In this document: one piece after another, positions 18,611 to 25,753 of the stretch | Layout: the number at the start of each line of letters is the position of its first letter | Numbering within the stretch: position 1 is the first letter of the stretch | From: an uncultured Selenomonas sp. | GTDB lineage: Bacteria > Bacillota > Negativicutes > Selenomonadales > Selenomonadaceae | Reading direction: 5' to 3' | Assembly (NCBI GenBank): GCA_902766095.1 | Contig: CACXCN010000085.1 | Span: 1 to 64,000, forward strand | DNA: 64,000 bases | Program-made: the position numbers and the translations under genes | The notes under the pieces: generated by a model | Database searches by the model: none | Told to the model about the DNA's origin: nothing | What the model saw: the letters and a program-made list of their open reading frames with translations, nothing else

Positions 18611-18835
18611 TCAGCAGGAGCTGCTGCCTAGCAGCGGGTGCTTCGTCGGCTTCAGGCTGCGTTTGGTGATGAGCGCCAGCGCCTCAGGCAGCGTGACGTC
18701 CTCGCGTGTCGTGCCGAATTCATAGATGCAGAGCGGATGCTCGACGCCGAGCTCGCTGCCCGGCATATACACGTATTCATCATTGAGCTGGTCGCCATAT
18801 ATGACGCCTGCCTTCAGCTTTTTTTCTGCCAGCAT
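18611..18835 (-). CDS. small protein of unknown function (74 aa)
   Basis: A 74-residue frame with no domain that I recognise. It is mixed in charge, with an aromatic centre (YGDQLNDEYVYMPG) and a serine/cysteine end (GSSSC). It begins 17 bp downstream of corA on the same strand and could be translated from the corA transcript; the ribosome site is weak. The residue composition looks like a real protein rather than an out-of-frame translation. No membrane segment or signal peptide is present. Confidence 0.5.
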   Translation of the reverse strand: MLAEKKLKAGVIYGDQLNDEYVYMPGSELGVEHPLCIYEFGTTREDVTLPEALALITKRSLKPTKHPLLGSSSC

Positions 18836-18852
18836 GGTATACCTCGTTTCTC

Positions 18853-19806
18853 TCAGAACATATCACGCCGCCAGAGCACATAGGCACTGGATACGCTGAT
18901 TGCCCCGGCTATAATCAGTATGTATACGAATCCGTGCGGGTCATCTGCAAATGGCACCGGAACATTCATACCGAAAAAGCTCGAGACGACCGTCGGTATG
19001 GCGACGATGATCGTCATCGCAGCCAGGAACTTCATAACCAGGTTCTGGTTATTCGATATGATGGTCGAGAATGTATCAGCCAGGCGGGCAATGATTTTCG
19101 AATACATGTCCACCATCTCACGCGCCTGCTTGTTCTCGATGATGACATCCTCGAGCAGGTCCTCATCCTCCTCATAGGCTTTCAGTATGGGAGTCAGAGC
19201 CGTATTGGAGCGCATGCGCAGCAGCTTATCGAGGACGACACCATTCGAACGGATGGCGGCATTGAAATACGTCAGGCCCTTCTGCAGCTCGAGCAGGCGC
19301 AATATCTCGCTGTTCTTCATATCATGACGCAGCTGATCCTCGATCTCATCCGAAAGCTTCGATATCTGACGCAGATATTTGAGGTAGAACGTCGATGACT
19401 TATACAGGATCTGGAACAGGAACCGGGTCTTCTTATACGTACGGAAAAGCTTCGCTGTGCGCTCATTGAACTCGGCCATGACCGGAGTTTCCTCCAGACA
19501 GACCGTAATGATATATTCCTCGGTGACGATGATGGCCAGCGGCAAGGCATCATAGCTGTCCTGTCCGCGACAGACGGCCACATTCGTCAGGACCATGACC
19601 GAGTCGTCCTCGATATCGGTATGCGAACGCTCTTCATCATCCAGTGCGGATTTCAGAAAATCAGGATCGACTTCGGTCAGCGAGCTGATCACCTTCAGCT
19701 CATACGGAGTCGGGTCCACGATATTAATCCAGCAGCCTTTTTCGAGTGTTTTCAAGGTGAGCTTCTGCAGAGGACCGCTTTCCATGGATTTATATATCTG
19801 CAGCAA
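18853..19806 (-). CDS. corA: CorA-type magnesium/divalent cation channel
   Basis: A 317-residue CorA family protein, forming a pentameric Mg2+ (or Co2+/Ni2+) channel in the inner membrane. A long cytoplasmic domain (1-250) is followed by two C-terminal membrane helices with the family motif GMN in FFGMNVPV between them, and an acidic loop before helix 2. The start is TTG at 19806, because the conserved MLQIYKS beginning aligns there and an AAGGAG site lies 9 nt upstream. That ribosome site is in the 3' arm of a perfect hairpin, and a 25-residue upstream reading frame lies in the leader, so translation or transcription is probably attenuated by Mg2+ or a related signal. Confidence 0.93.
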   Translation of the reverse strand: MLQIYKSMESGPLQKLTLKTLEKGCWINIVDPTPYELKVISSLTEVDPDFLKSALDDEERSHTDIEDDSVMVLTNVAVCRGQDSYDALPLAIIVTEEYIITVCLEETPVMAEFNERTAKLFRTYKKTRFLFQILYKSSTFYLKYLRQISKLSDEIEDQLRHDMKNSEILRLLELQKGLTYFNAAIRSNGVVLDKLLRMRSNTALTPILKAYEEDEDLLEDVIIENKQAREMVDMYSKIIARLADTFSTIISNNQNLVMKFLAAMTIIVAIPTVVSSFFGMNVPVPFADDPHGFVYILIIAGAISVSSAYVLWRRDMF

Positions 19807-19836
19807 AAAAGGTCACTCCTTTCCCTGGGAGTGACC
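19805..19836 (-). promoter_or_regulatory. hairpin covering the corA ribosome site, terminator-like
   Basis: On the minus strand GGTCACTCC and GGAGTGACC form a perfect 9-bp stem with an 8-nt loop, followed by six Ts that run into the TTG start codon. The 3' arm carries the corA Shine-Dalgarno. The structure can act as an intrinsic terminator or as a translation block, with the leader upstream deciding. Confidence 0.75.
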
Positions 19837-19860
19837 TTGGCATATTACAGCTGAAAAAGG

Positions 19861-19938
19861 CTACAGCGTGACAGCTGCTGAGGCAAGTACGCTCCCTGTG
19901 ATACATGTTCGCGTCGGACTAGGGTGGTCGTCCATCAT
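19861..19938 (-). CDS. 25-residue leader peptide upstream of corA
   Basis: A short frame of 25 codons starting with two adjacent ATGs, with an AGAAAGG ribosome site 9 nt upstream. It starts about 30 nt after the predicted transcription start and ends about 25 nt before the hairpin that hides the corA ribosome site. The peptide begins MMDDHPSPTR, an acidic and proline-rich stretch like that in the MgtL leader of enteric bacteria, where such residues destabilise ribosomes when Mg2+ is low. The rest is hydrophobic and small (GSVLASAAVTL). Function as a Mg2+-sensing attenuator is inferred; it is not a known member of a family. Confidence 0.5.
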   Translation of the reverse strand: MMDDHPSPTRTCITGSVLASAAVTL

Positions 19939-19975
19939 CCTCACCAGCCTTTCTTTCTTTTGATTTCCAAACTGT

Positions 19976-20004
19976 ATTATATGACTATTGAACAACCTTG
20001 TCTA
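19976..20004 (-). promoter_or_regulatory. putative corA promoter
   Basis: On the minus strand TAGACA and TATAAT are separated by 17 bp. The predicted start near 19969 gives a corA leader of about 163 nt, long for a simple gene. Confidence 0.65.
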
Positions 20005-20024
20005 GCAAAAATTTGGTAAAGTTT

Positions 20025-22085
20025 TCAAGGCTTGCCCTTACCTTTCGCACCGGATGCGGGAAGCTCGCCCTCGAGCTCGATGATCATGTCGCGCAGCTCT
20101 GCTGCCCGCTCGAATTCGAGCGCCCGGCTGGCCTGCTGCATCTCGCCGAGCAGGGCTTTCACGAGTTTGTCTTTCTCCTTCTTGTTCAGCTTTCTCCGCT
20201 TGCCATCTTTCTTCTTTTTCTCATATTTACCGGAGTCCTCTGCCACGAGCGTCGTCTCGATGAGCGGCACAATCGGCTTCTTTATGGTCTGCGGCGTTAT
20301 ATGATGCTCGACGTTATACGCCTGCTGTATCTCCCGACGTCGGGCGGTCTCATCTATGCAGCGCTTCATCGAGTCGGTGATCGTATCGGCATACATGATG
20401 ACCTTGCCATTCGCATTGCGGGCAGCACGGCCGGATATCTGGATCAGCGAGGTATCAGAGCGCAGGAAACCTTCCTTATCTGCATCGAGTATGGCGATGA
20501 GCGATACTTCCGGCATATCGAGGCCCTCGCGCAGCAGGTTGATGCCGACGAGCACGTCGAACTCTCCCGCCCGCAGGTCGTGGACGATCTCTGCGCGCTC
20601 GATTGTCGCGATATCCGAATGAAGATAGCGCACCTTTATCCCGGTTTCCTTCAGATAGTCGGTCAGATTTTCGGCCATGCGCTTCGTCAGCGTCGTCACG
20701 AGTACGCGCTCATCGCGCTCGATGCGCAGCTTGATCTCGCCGATGAGATCATCAATCTGCCCTTCGAGCGGCCGCACCTCGATCTCCGGATCAAGCAGTC
20801 CGGTCGGACGGATGACCTGCTGGGCCACCTGCTGGGCCTGCTCCAGCTCATACTTGCCCGGCGTTGCCGAGACGTATACGATCTGATTGATGCGCTGGGC
20901 GAACTCCTCGAACTTCAGCGGACGGTTGTCAAAAGCGCTGGGCAGGCGGAAGCCATTCTCGACCAGTGATACTTTGCGGCTGCGGTCGCCGGCATACATA
21001 GCCCGCAGCTGCGGCAGCGTAACATGACTCTCATCCATGAATATGAGGAAATCATCCGGGAAATAATCCATGAGCGTATACGGCGCCTCACCCGGAGCGC
21101 GATGCGTCAGGTGCCGCGAATAGTTCTCTATGCCGGAGCAGTAGCCGACCTCCTGCATCATCTCGAGGTCGTAGTTCGTGCGCTGTTCGAGACGCTGGGC
21201 CTCGAGCAGCTTGCCCTCGCTGCGCAGCTTTGCGAGCTGCTCCTCGAGCTCCTGCCGGATGCTCTGCATGGCTATCTTCATATCTTCATCAGCCGTCACA
21301 TAGTGAGAGGCCGGGAATATCATGGCATGGACGCGCTCGCCGAATACCTCTCCCGTCGTCACATCATATTCGACGATGCGGTCGACTTCGTCGCCGAACA
21401 GTTCGATGCGCAGCGCCCGGTTGTTGTACCCCGCCGGGAAAACATCGATGGTATCGCCATGCACGCGGAAGCGTCCGCGCTCGAAAGCGATATCATTCCG
21501 CTCATAGCGGATGGAGACAAGCTTGTGCAGGATGTCCTCGCGCGCGATCTCCTGCCCTTTGTGCAGCGACAGAACCATCTCATGGTAGCTCTCCGGCGAA
21601 CCCAGACCATAGATACAGGACACACTGGCCACGATGATGACATCACGCCGCTCGAACAGCGTGCAGGTCGCCGAGTGGCGCAGCTCATCGATCTCATCAT
21701 TTATAGAGGCATCCTTGGCAATATAGGTATCCGTCGAAGCGATATATGCCTCCGGCTGGTAGAAATCATAGTAGCTCACGAAATAACCGACGTAGTTATC
21801 CGGAAAGAAGGCTTTGAACTCGCTGGCCAGCTGCGCAGCCAGCGTCTTGTTATGTGCAATGACCAGCGTCGGCTTCTGCACTTTCTCTATGACCTTGGCC
21901 ATCGTGTACGTCTTGCCGGTGCCAGTAGCGCCCAGCAGCACCTGCGCACTCTGGCCGGCTTCGATACCGGCTGCGAGATCCGCGATTGCCTGAGGCTGGT
22001 CGCCCATCGGCTCGAACGGAGCCACTACGTGGAACGCATGCTCATTCTCCAGCGGCAGATTGTTCAGCTTCGGAACAGTAGCCAT
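20025..22085 (-). CDS. uvrB: excinuclease ABC subunit B
   Basis: A 686-residue helicase-like subunit that verifies damage with UvrA and loads UvrC in nucleotide excision repair. Walker A is [12 protein letters not shown] (about 43-54), the beta-hairpin region follows ([14 protein letters not shown]), DESH is the Walker B box, and the C-terminal UVR motif that contacts UvrC is [12 protein letters not shown]. The start at 22085 is chosen because the family's short N-terminus aligns there and AGGAGG lies 12 nt upstream. uvrA is not adjacent; uvrC is 18 kb away. No LexA-type box is seen; a structured leader precedes the gene. Confidence 0.97.
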   Translation of the reverse strand: MATVPKLNNLPLENEHAFHVVAPFEPMGDQPQAIADLAAGIEAGQSAQVLLGATGTGKTYTMAKVIEKVQKPTLVIAHNKTLAAQLASEFKAFFPDNYVGYFVSYYDFYQPEAYIASTDTYIAKDASINDEIDELRHSATCTLFERRDVIIVASVSCIYGLGSPESYHEMVLSLHKGQEIAREDILHKLVSIRYERNDIAFERGRFRVHGDTIDVFPAGYNNRALRIELFGDEVDRIVEYDVTTGEVFGERVHAMIFPASHYVTADEDMKIAMQSIRQELEEQLAKLRSEGKLLEAQRLEQRTNYDLEMMQEVGYCSGIENYSRHLTHRAPGEAPYTLMDYFPDDFLIFMDESHVTLPQLRAMYAGDRSRKVSLVENGFRLPSAFDNRPLKFEEFAQRINQIVYVSATPGKYELEQAQQVAQQVIRPTGLLDPEIEVRPLEGQIDDLIGEIKLRIERDERVLVTTLTKRMAENLTDYLKETGIKVRYLHSDIATIERAEIVHDLRAGEFDVLVGINLLREGLDMPEVSLIAILDADKEGFLRSDTSLIQISGRAARNANGKVIMYADTITDSMKRCIDETARRREIQQAYNVEHHITPQTIKKPIVPLIETTLVAEDSGKYEKKKKDGKRRKLNKKEKDKLVKALLGEMQQASRALEFERAAELRDMIIELEGELPASGAKGKGKP

Positions 22086-22107
22086 AATCTGTCTCATCCT
22101 CCTGATA

Positions 22108-22279
22108 CATAGCAAAAGAACCGGCACCACTCCACTGGCCGACCGGTTCTTCGCTCAAAGATGTAAGGAAATGGGATACTGAGGGGGTAAGGCCCTCAGA
22201 GAAGAGATTGACAGATTCAGGGTAGTCCCAATACGAGATTGGCTGAGCCGACGGGATGAATCGGCTCTCATCTGTCAAC
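22108..22279 (-). ncRNA. structured 5' leader of uvrB
   Basis: Reading on the minus strand the leader starts with a perfect 9-bp closing stem TTGACAGAT/ATCTGTCAA (22278-22270 and 22216-22208). It encloses two hairpins: GAGCCGA/TCGGCTC (22267-22245) and CCAAT/ATTGG (22242-22228), forming a three-way junction. A further CTGAGGG/CCCTCAG hairpin (22199-22179) and an AAGAACCGG/CCGGTTCTT stem with a following TTTTG (22151-22113) end just before the uvrB ribosome site. The arrangement looks like an aptamer plus expression platform, but it matches no riboswitch class that I recognise. Confidence 0.45.
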
Positions 22280-22285
22280 ACATAT

Positions 22286-22291
22286 ATTATA
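22286..22291 (-). promoter_or_regulatory. uvrB -10 element
   Basis: TATAAT on the minus strand. The predicted start, about 7 nt downstream (near 22279), coincides with the first base of the leader's closing stem. The -35 is weak. Confidence 0.5.
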
Positions 22292-22366
22292 ACATATGCA
22301 AAAGCAAAAAGAAAGCGTATTCCACGCTAAAAGTTAATTTTTTTTATTGTCGTACATTTCTACATT

Positions 22367-22402
22367 TATACCCCAGGCAGGCGTGCATACACCTAGGGTA
22401 TA
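22367..22402. repeat. inverted repeat upstream of the nif-like operon
   Basis: TATACCC and GGGTATA are perfect 7-bp arms, extended by three more pairs past one mismatch, with a 14-nt loop. No T-run follows. It lies directly before the first copy of a 26-bp direct repeat and may be an operator. Confidence 0.4.
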
Positions 22403-22428
22403 GCAAAATATGAACAACGGCGTTATAA
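22403..22428 (+). repeat. 26-bp direct repeat, copy 1
   Basis: The 26 bp GCAAAATATGAACAACGG plus CGTTATAA are identical to those at 22536-22561, 133 bp away. This copy ends in TATAAC instead of the TATAAT of copy 2. It may be a duplicated promoter/operator segment. Confidence 0.8.
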
Positions 22429-22521
22429 CGAGGAAATCCTGTCCACCGCTCTCAACGGGGCAGAATCGTTTACTAAGGGGCAACTATTGCGCATCTCCGC
22501 CTCGTTGAAACACCAATCAGT

Positions 22522-22544
22522 ATATTTTGCCTGTGGCAAAATAT
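22522..22544 (+). promoter_or_regulatory. perfect palindrome in the nif-like operon promoter
   Basis: ATATTTTGCC and GGCAAAATAT are perfect 10-bp arms around a TGT centre. The palindrome covers about -23 to -45 of the predicted promoter, so a bound protein would affect polymerase access. Half of it is repeated in direct repeat copy 1. Confidence 0.65.
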
Positions 22545-22561
22545 GAACAACGGCGTTATAA
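22536..22561 (+). repeat. 26-bp direct repeat, copy 2
   Basis: Identical to 22403-22428. This copy starts inside the right arm of the palindrome and ends in the -10 hexamer, so repeat and promoter coincide. Confidence 0.8.
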
Positions 22562-22562
22562 T
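22557..22562 (+). promoter_or_regulatory. -10 element of the nif-like/hyp operon
   Basis: A perfect TATAAT 33 bp ahead of the first ATG. No good -35 is present; the palindrome occupies that place, which points to an activator-dependent or tightly repressed promoter. Confidence 0.55.
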
Positions 22563-22595
22563 AAGAATCGATATACTTTTAGAAGGAGTTTTCGC

Positions 22596-23366
22596 ATGCA
22601 GAAAATAGCTATATATGGAAAAGGCGGCATAGGAAAGTCGACGGTCACGAGCAATCTGGCCGCCGCTCTGGCTGTATCTGGAAAACGCGTCATCCAGATC
22701 GGCTGCGACCCCAAAGCCGACTCCACGATCAACCTGCTGAACGGCCAGCCGCTGACCTCGGTCATGGGCTATATCCGCGAGCATGACCGGGAACCGGAAT
22801 CACTGGATGAGATATCGCGAACCGGCTTCGGTGGCGTGCTCTGTATCGAGACCGGCGGCCCGACCCCGGGACTGGGCTGCGCAGGCCGCGGCATCATCGC
22901 CACGTTCGGCCTGCTGGAGGAGCTGGAGCTGTTCGAGACATTCAAGCCTGACGTCGTCCTGTATGATGTTCTCGGCGACGTCGTCTGCGGCGGCTTTGCC
23001 GCCCCGATACGCGAGGGCTATGCCGAGGACGTGCTCATCGTGACCTCCGGAGAAAAGATGGCTCTCTATGCCGCCAACAACATAGCGACAGCGGTAGAGA
23101 ATTTCGCAGATCGTGGCTATGCCCGCCTACGCGGAGTGGTGCTGAACCGCCGCAACGTCCCTGACGAGGAGCAGAAAGTCACTGCTTTCGCTACTGAAAA
23201 GCACATCCCTGTAGTGGCAGATATCCCGCGCAGCGATGACATCAATATCGCCGAGGAAAAAGGTCAGACCGTCATCGAAGCCGACCGCTCGCTGCCTGTC
23301 AGCCAGCAATTCCTCGCTCTGGCAAAGACATTGCTGGAAACAAAGGCGGCCAGTAATGAAAAATAA
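22596..23366 (+). CDS. NifH-like ATPase (nitrogenase-like reductase component)
   Basis: A 256-residue homodimeric Fe-protein homologue. All key residues are seen: the P-loop GKGGIGKST (8-16), switch I DPKADST (38-44), the two cluster cysteines in GLGCAGRG (C95) and GDVVCGGF (C131), and the arginine R98 equivalent to the ADP-ribosylated one of NifH. It should hold a [4Fe-4S] cluster between two subunits and pass electrons to a NifD/K-like partner at the cost of ATP. It is slightly shorter than true NifH. It is the first gene of a nine-gene operon. The start is set by an AGAAGGAG site. It is not the nitrogen-fixing protein: nifDK, nifB and nifEN proper are absent. Which reaction it drives is unknown. 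Confidence 0.9.
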   Translation: MQKIAIYGKGGIGKSTVTSNLAAALAVSGKRVIQIGCDPKADSTINLLNGQPLTSVMGYIREHDREPESLDEISRTGFGGVLCIETGGPTPGLGCAGRGIIATFGLLEELELFETFKPDVVLYDVLGDVVCGGFAAPIREGYAEDVLIVTSGEKMALYAANNIATAVENFADRGYARLRGVVLNRRNVPDEEQKVTAFATEKHIPVVADIPRSDDINIAEEKGQTVIEADRSLPVSQQFLALAKTLLETKAASNEK

Positions 23367-24657
23367 TGTCTACAGCATAACCGCAGCTGAACTGGCTGCC
23401 GGCCAGACAGAGGGACTGCCAGACGAGATGCGCACCGATACGCATCTCATATACAATTCCCCCGGTTCGCTGGATTTCAATTCACCGGGAGCCAGCGGAT
23501 TCGGCGTGAAGCGCGCGGGGCTCGCGATACCGGGCAGCATCATGCTGCTCATATCCCCTGCCTGCTGCGGGCGCAATACAGCTGCGCTCTCCGGTCCCCG
23601 CTATGCGGATCGATGCGCCTATCTGGAGCTCGATGAAAACGATATCGTAACCGGGAAACATCTGGCCAAGATACCAGCTGCCGTGGCCGCCTTCGTTGCC
23701 AGCCGCCCGACGCCGCCCAGTGCCGTATCCCTGTGCATCACCTGTGTCGATGCCCTGCTCGGCACCGACATGGAGCGCGTCGCCCGCCGCTGCGTCGAGC
23801 GGGTGCATCTGCCGGTAATCCCTTGCTATATGTATGCCCTGACGCGCGAGAGCAATCTGCCGCCTATGGTTTACGTACGTGAATCGATTTACAAGCAGCT
23901 GCAGCCACGCCGCAAAGACAGCCGGGCGGCAAACATCCTGGGCTTTTTTACCGCGCTGGCCCCGGACTGCGAGCTTTTCGAGCTGCTGCGCAGCATTGGG
24001 ATCAGGCATGTCCGCAGTCTCGCCGGTTGCCGCACCTATGCCGAGTTCGAGCAGCTCGCTGAGGCGAACTTCAACCTGGTCCTGACCGGCGAGGTCCGTT
24101 CCTCCGCCGCCTGGATGGAGCGCGAACTGCATATCCCGGCAATCGAGTTGAAACGCGTCTACAGCCTGGCTCAGGTAGACAACCAATATAAAGGTTTGGG
24201 GCACGTCCTCGGTACAGGATTCGCTACGGAGCGCTATCGCGCCGAGGCGGAACAAGCTATGATGGCTTTGTCCCATCTGCTGGCCAGTCGGGACCGGAAG
24301 CCACACCTGGCCGTCGGCAGCCAGCTCAATGCGGATCCGTTCGAGTTGTCCGCCAGCCTCATTGCCACTGGTCTGGATGTAGACGAGATATTCGGCATTC
24401 CGCAGCCAGAGGATTCTTTCTATATAAAAAAGATTGCTGCCGCCAGCCCGGCAACTCGCATATACACGGCTCTATCCCCCAGCATGCTGAATTTCGATCG
24501 CGAACACAGCGATATTACGCTGGCCATGGGCACGGATGCCATGTACTACCATCCCCGGGCCATCCCGCTGAGCTGGAATGATGGAGCCCAGCCCTTCGGC
24601 TACCAGGGAATCACGTTGCTGTATAAAAAGCTGCTGGAGGCATTGACCAATGACTGA
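23356..24657 (+). CDS. NifD-like nitrogenase component 1 protein, pair A
   Basis: A 433-residue protein of the nitrogenase component 1 family (NifD/NifE-like). Cluster-type cysteines lie where the P-cluster ligands of NifD occur: SPACCGRN (C70, C71) and [13 protein letters not shown] (C127, C130), the latter followed by the G-T-D turn typical of the family. The residues of the C-terminal third resemble the third Rossmann domain. The gene overlaps the NifH-like gene by 11 bp and the next by 8 bp, so the three are translationally coupled. The cysteine count is higher than in the partner protein, which suggests that it carries most of the cluster ligands. Substrate unknown. Confidence 0.8.
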   Translation: MKNNVYSITAAELAAGQTEGLPDEMRTDTHLIYNSPGSLDFNSPGASGFGVKRAGLAIPGSIMLLISPACCGRNTAALSGPRYADRCAYLELDENDIVTGKHLAKIPAAVAAFVASRPTPPSAVSLCITCVDALLGTDMERVARRCVERVHLPVIPCYMYALTRESNLPPMVYVRESIYKQLQPRRKDSRAANILGFFTALAPDCELFELLRSIGIRHVRSLAGCRTYAEFEQLAEANFNLVLTGEVRSSAAWMERELHIPAIELKRVYSLAQVDNQYKGLGHVLGTGFATERYRAEAEQAMMALSHLLASRDRKPHLAVGSQLNADPFELSASLIATGLDVDEIFGIPQPEDSFYIKKIAAASPATRIYTALSPSMLNFDREHSDITLAMGTDAMYYHPRAIPLSWNDGAQPFGYQGITLLYKKLLEALTND

Positions 24658-25729
24658 TACGCACATAAAAGGACTGCGGCTCTACCTGCCTCCCTTCGCC
24701 CCGGATACTTCGGGTGCGGCGAGCGTTGCGTTCCCGACCGGCGGGCTCTCGGTCATCATAGATGCCGGCGGCTGTGCGGGCAATATCTGCGGCTTCGATG
24801 AGCCCCGCTGGCAGACCGATACCTCGGCTGTCATGAGTGCCGGACTGCGCGATATGGATGCCATCATGGGACGCGACGACCGTCTGCTGGATAAGATTGA
24901 GCGCGCGCTGAGCCAGATAGCAGCCACCCATATCACCCTCATCAGCACGCCGGTCCCTGCCGTCATCGGCACCGATCTGCATGCATTGCGGCGACTGCTG
25001 ACCAGGCGCTGCGGTCTGCCGGTGGCTATAGCAGCCAGCGATGGCACACATGCCTACGATCAGGGAGCTTCTCAAGCTTATCTGGGACTGCTGGAAGCTC
25101 TGCTGGAGCCGGACACCGCCAAGCTGCCTGCCAGTGTCGGTATCTGGGGGACCACGCCGCTCGATATCACACGCCCGGACGCAGATCAGTTGCGACACCA
25201 GCTGCGCATCAGCGGTTGCCAGCATGTCTTCCTCCATGGCCTGGACCATGGGGCGGAGCCATATAAAGCTGCTGCCGCCGTAGAGCGCAACATCGTCATC
25301 GCTCCCTCCGGTCTGGCGCCGGCCCGCTATCTGCAGCAGCACTATCATATCCCCTTTACCGTCTGCCATCCGCTGGCGGCACAGCAGCTGGAGACCATGC
25401 TGGCAACCACCACGGACGCCCTGCCTGCTACCGGACAGCGCGTACTGATCCTGCACCAGCAGATGGCTGCCAACGCTATGCGTCAGGCGATCCGGCAACG
25501 TCTGGGCCACGAGGCGCCGCAAATCAATTGTGCGACATTCTTCGCCCAGGATGAAACCTACTGCGAGCCTGGCGACGCAAAGTTCACGGAGGAATACGAA
25601 TTCCCGGAATGGGTGGCTGAAAACGCTCCTGATCTCATAATAGCAGACAAGATTTACCAGCGCGCCCTCCCCTCCTGGCACGGCATTTTCCTTGATTACC
25701 CGCATTTCGCCGTATCCGGCGAGCGCTGA
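24650..25729 (+). CDS. NifK-like nitrogenase component 1 protein, pair A
   Basis: A 359-residue partner of the preceding protein. It begins with an N-terminal domain holding GGCAGNICGFDEPRW (C42, C47); the second ligand site of the family is reduced to STPVPAVIGTD, without cysteine. The GxC...DEPRW signature is shared with the last gene of the operon (C51, DEPRW at 59-63), so the two are paralogues and form the K-like halves of two D/K pairs. A GGAGG site precedes the ATG. The protein is short for the family, lacking long insertions. It probably forms a heterotetramer with the product of 23356-24657. Confidence 0.78.
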   Translation: MTDTHIKGLRLYLPPFAPDTSGAASVAFPTGGLSVIIDAGGCAGNICGFDEPRWQTDTSAVMSAGLRDMDAIMGRDDRLLDKIERALSQIAATHITLISTPVPAVIGTDLHALRRLLTRRCGLPVAIAASDGTHAYDQGASQAYLGLLEALLEPDTAKLPASVGIWGTTPLDITRPDADQLRHQLRISGCQHVFLHGLDHGAEPYKAAAAVERNIVIAPSGLAPARYLQQHYHIPFTVCHPLAAQQLETMLATTTDALPATGQRVLILHQQMAANAMRQAIRQRLGHEAPQINCATFFAQDETYCEPGDAKFTEEYEFPEWVAENAPDLIIADKIYQRALPSWHGIFLDYPHFAVSGER

Positions 25730-25753
25730 AGATACGAGAAAAGAGTTGATGGC

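Noticed and set aside
22042-22281. 79-codon frame overlapping the uvrB start
   Set aside because: It starts with GTG upstream of the predicted transcript, has no ribosome site, overlaps uvrB out of frame, and its DNA is explained by stem-loops.
22410-22508. 32-codon frame (MNNGVITRK...) upstream of the NifH-like gene
   Set aside because: No ribosome site, and its start lies inside a 26-bp direct repeat that is better read as promoter DNA.
22596-25729. True nitrogenase, or protochlorophyllide/chlorophyllide reductase
   Set aside because: The D/K-like proteins are too short and lack the FeMo-co ligand pattern; no nifB, nifEN proper or tetrapyrrole genes are nearby.
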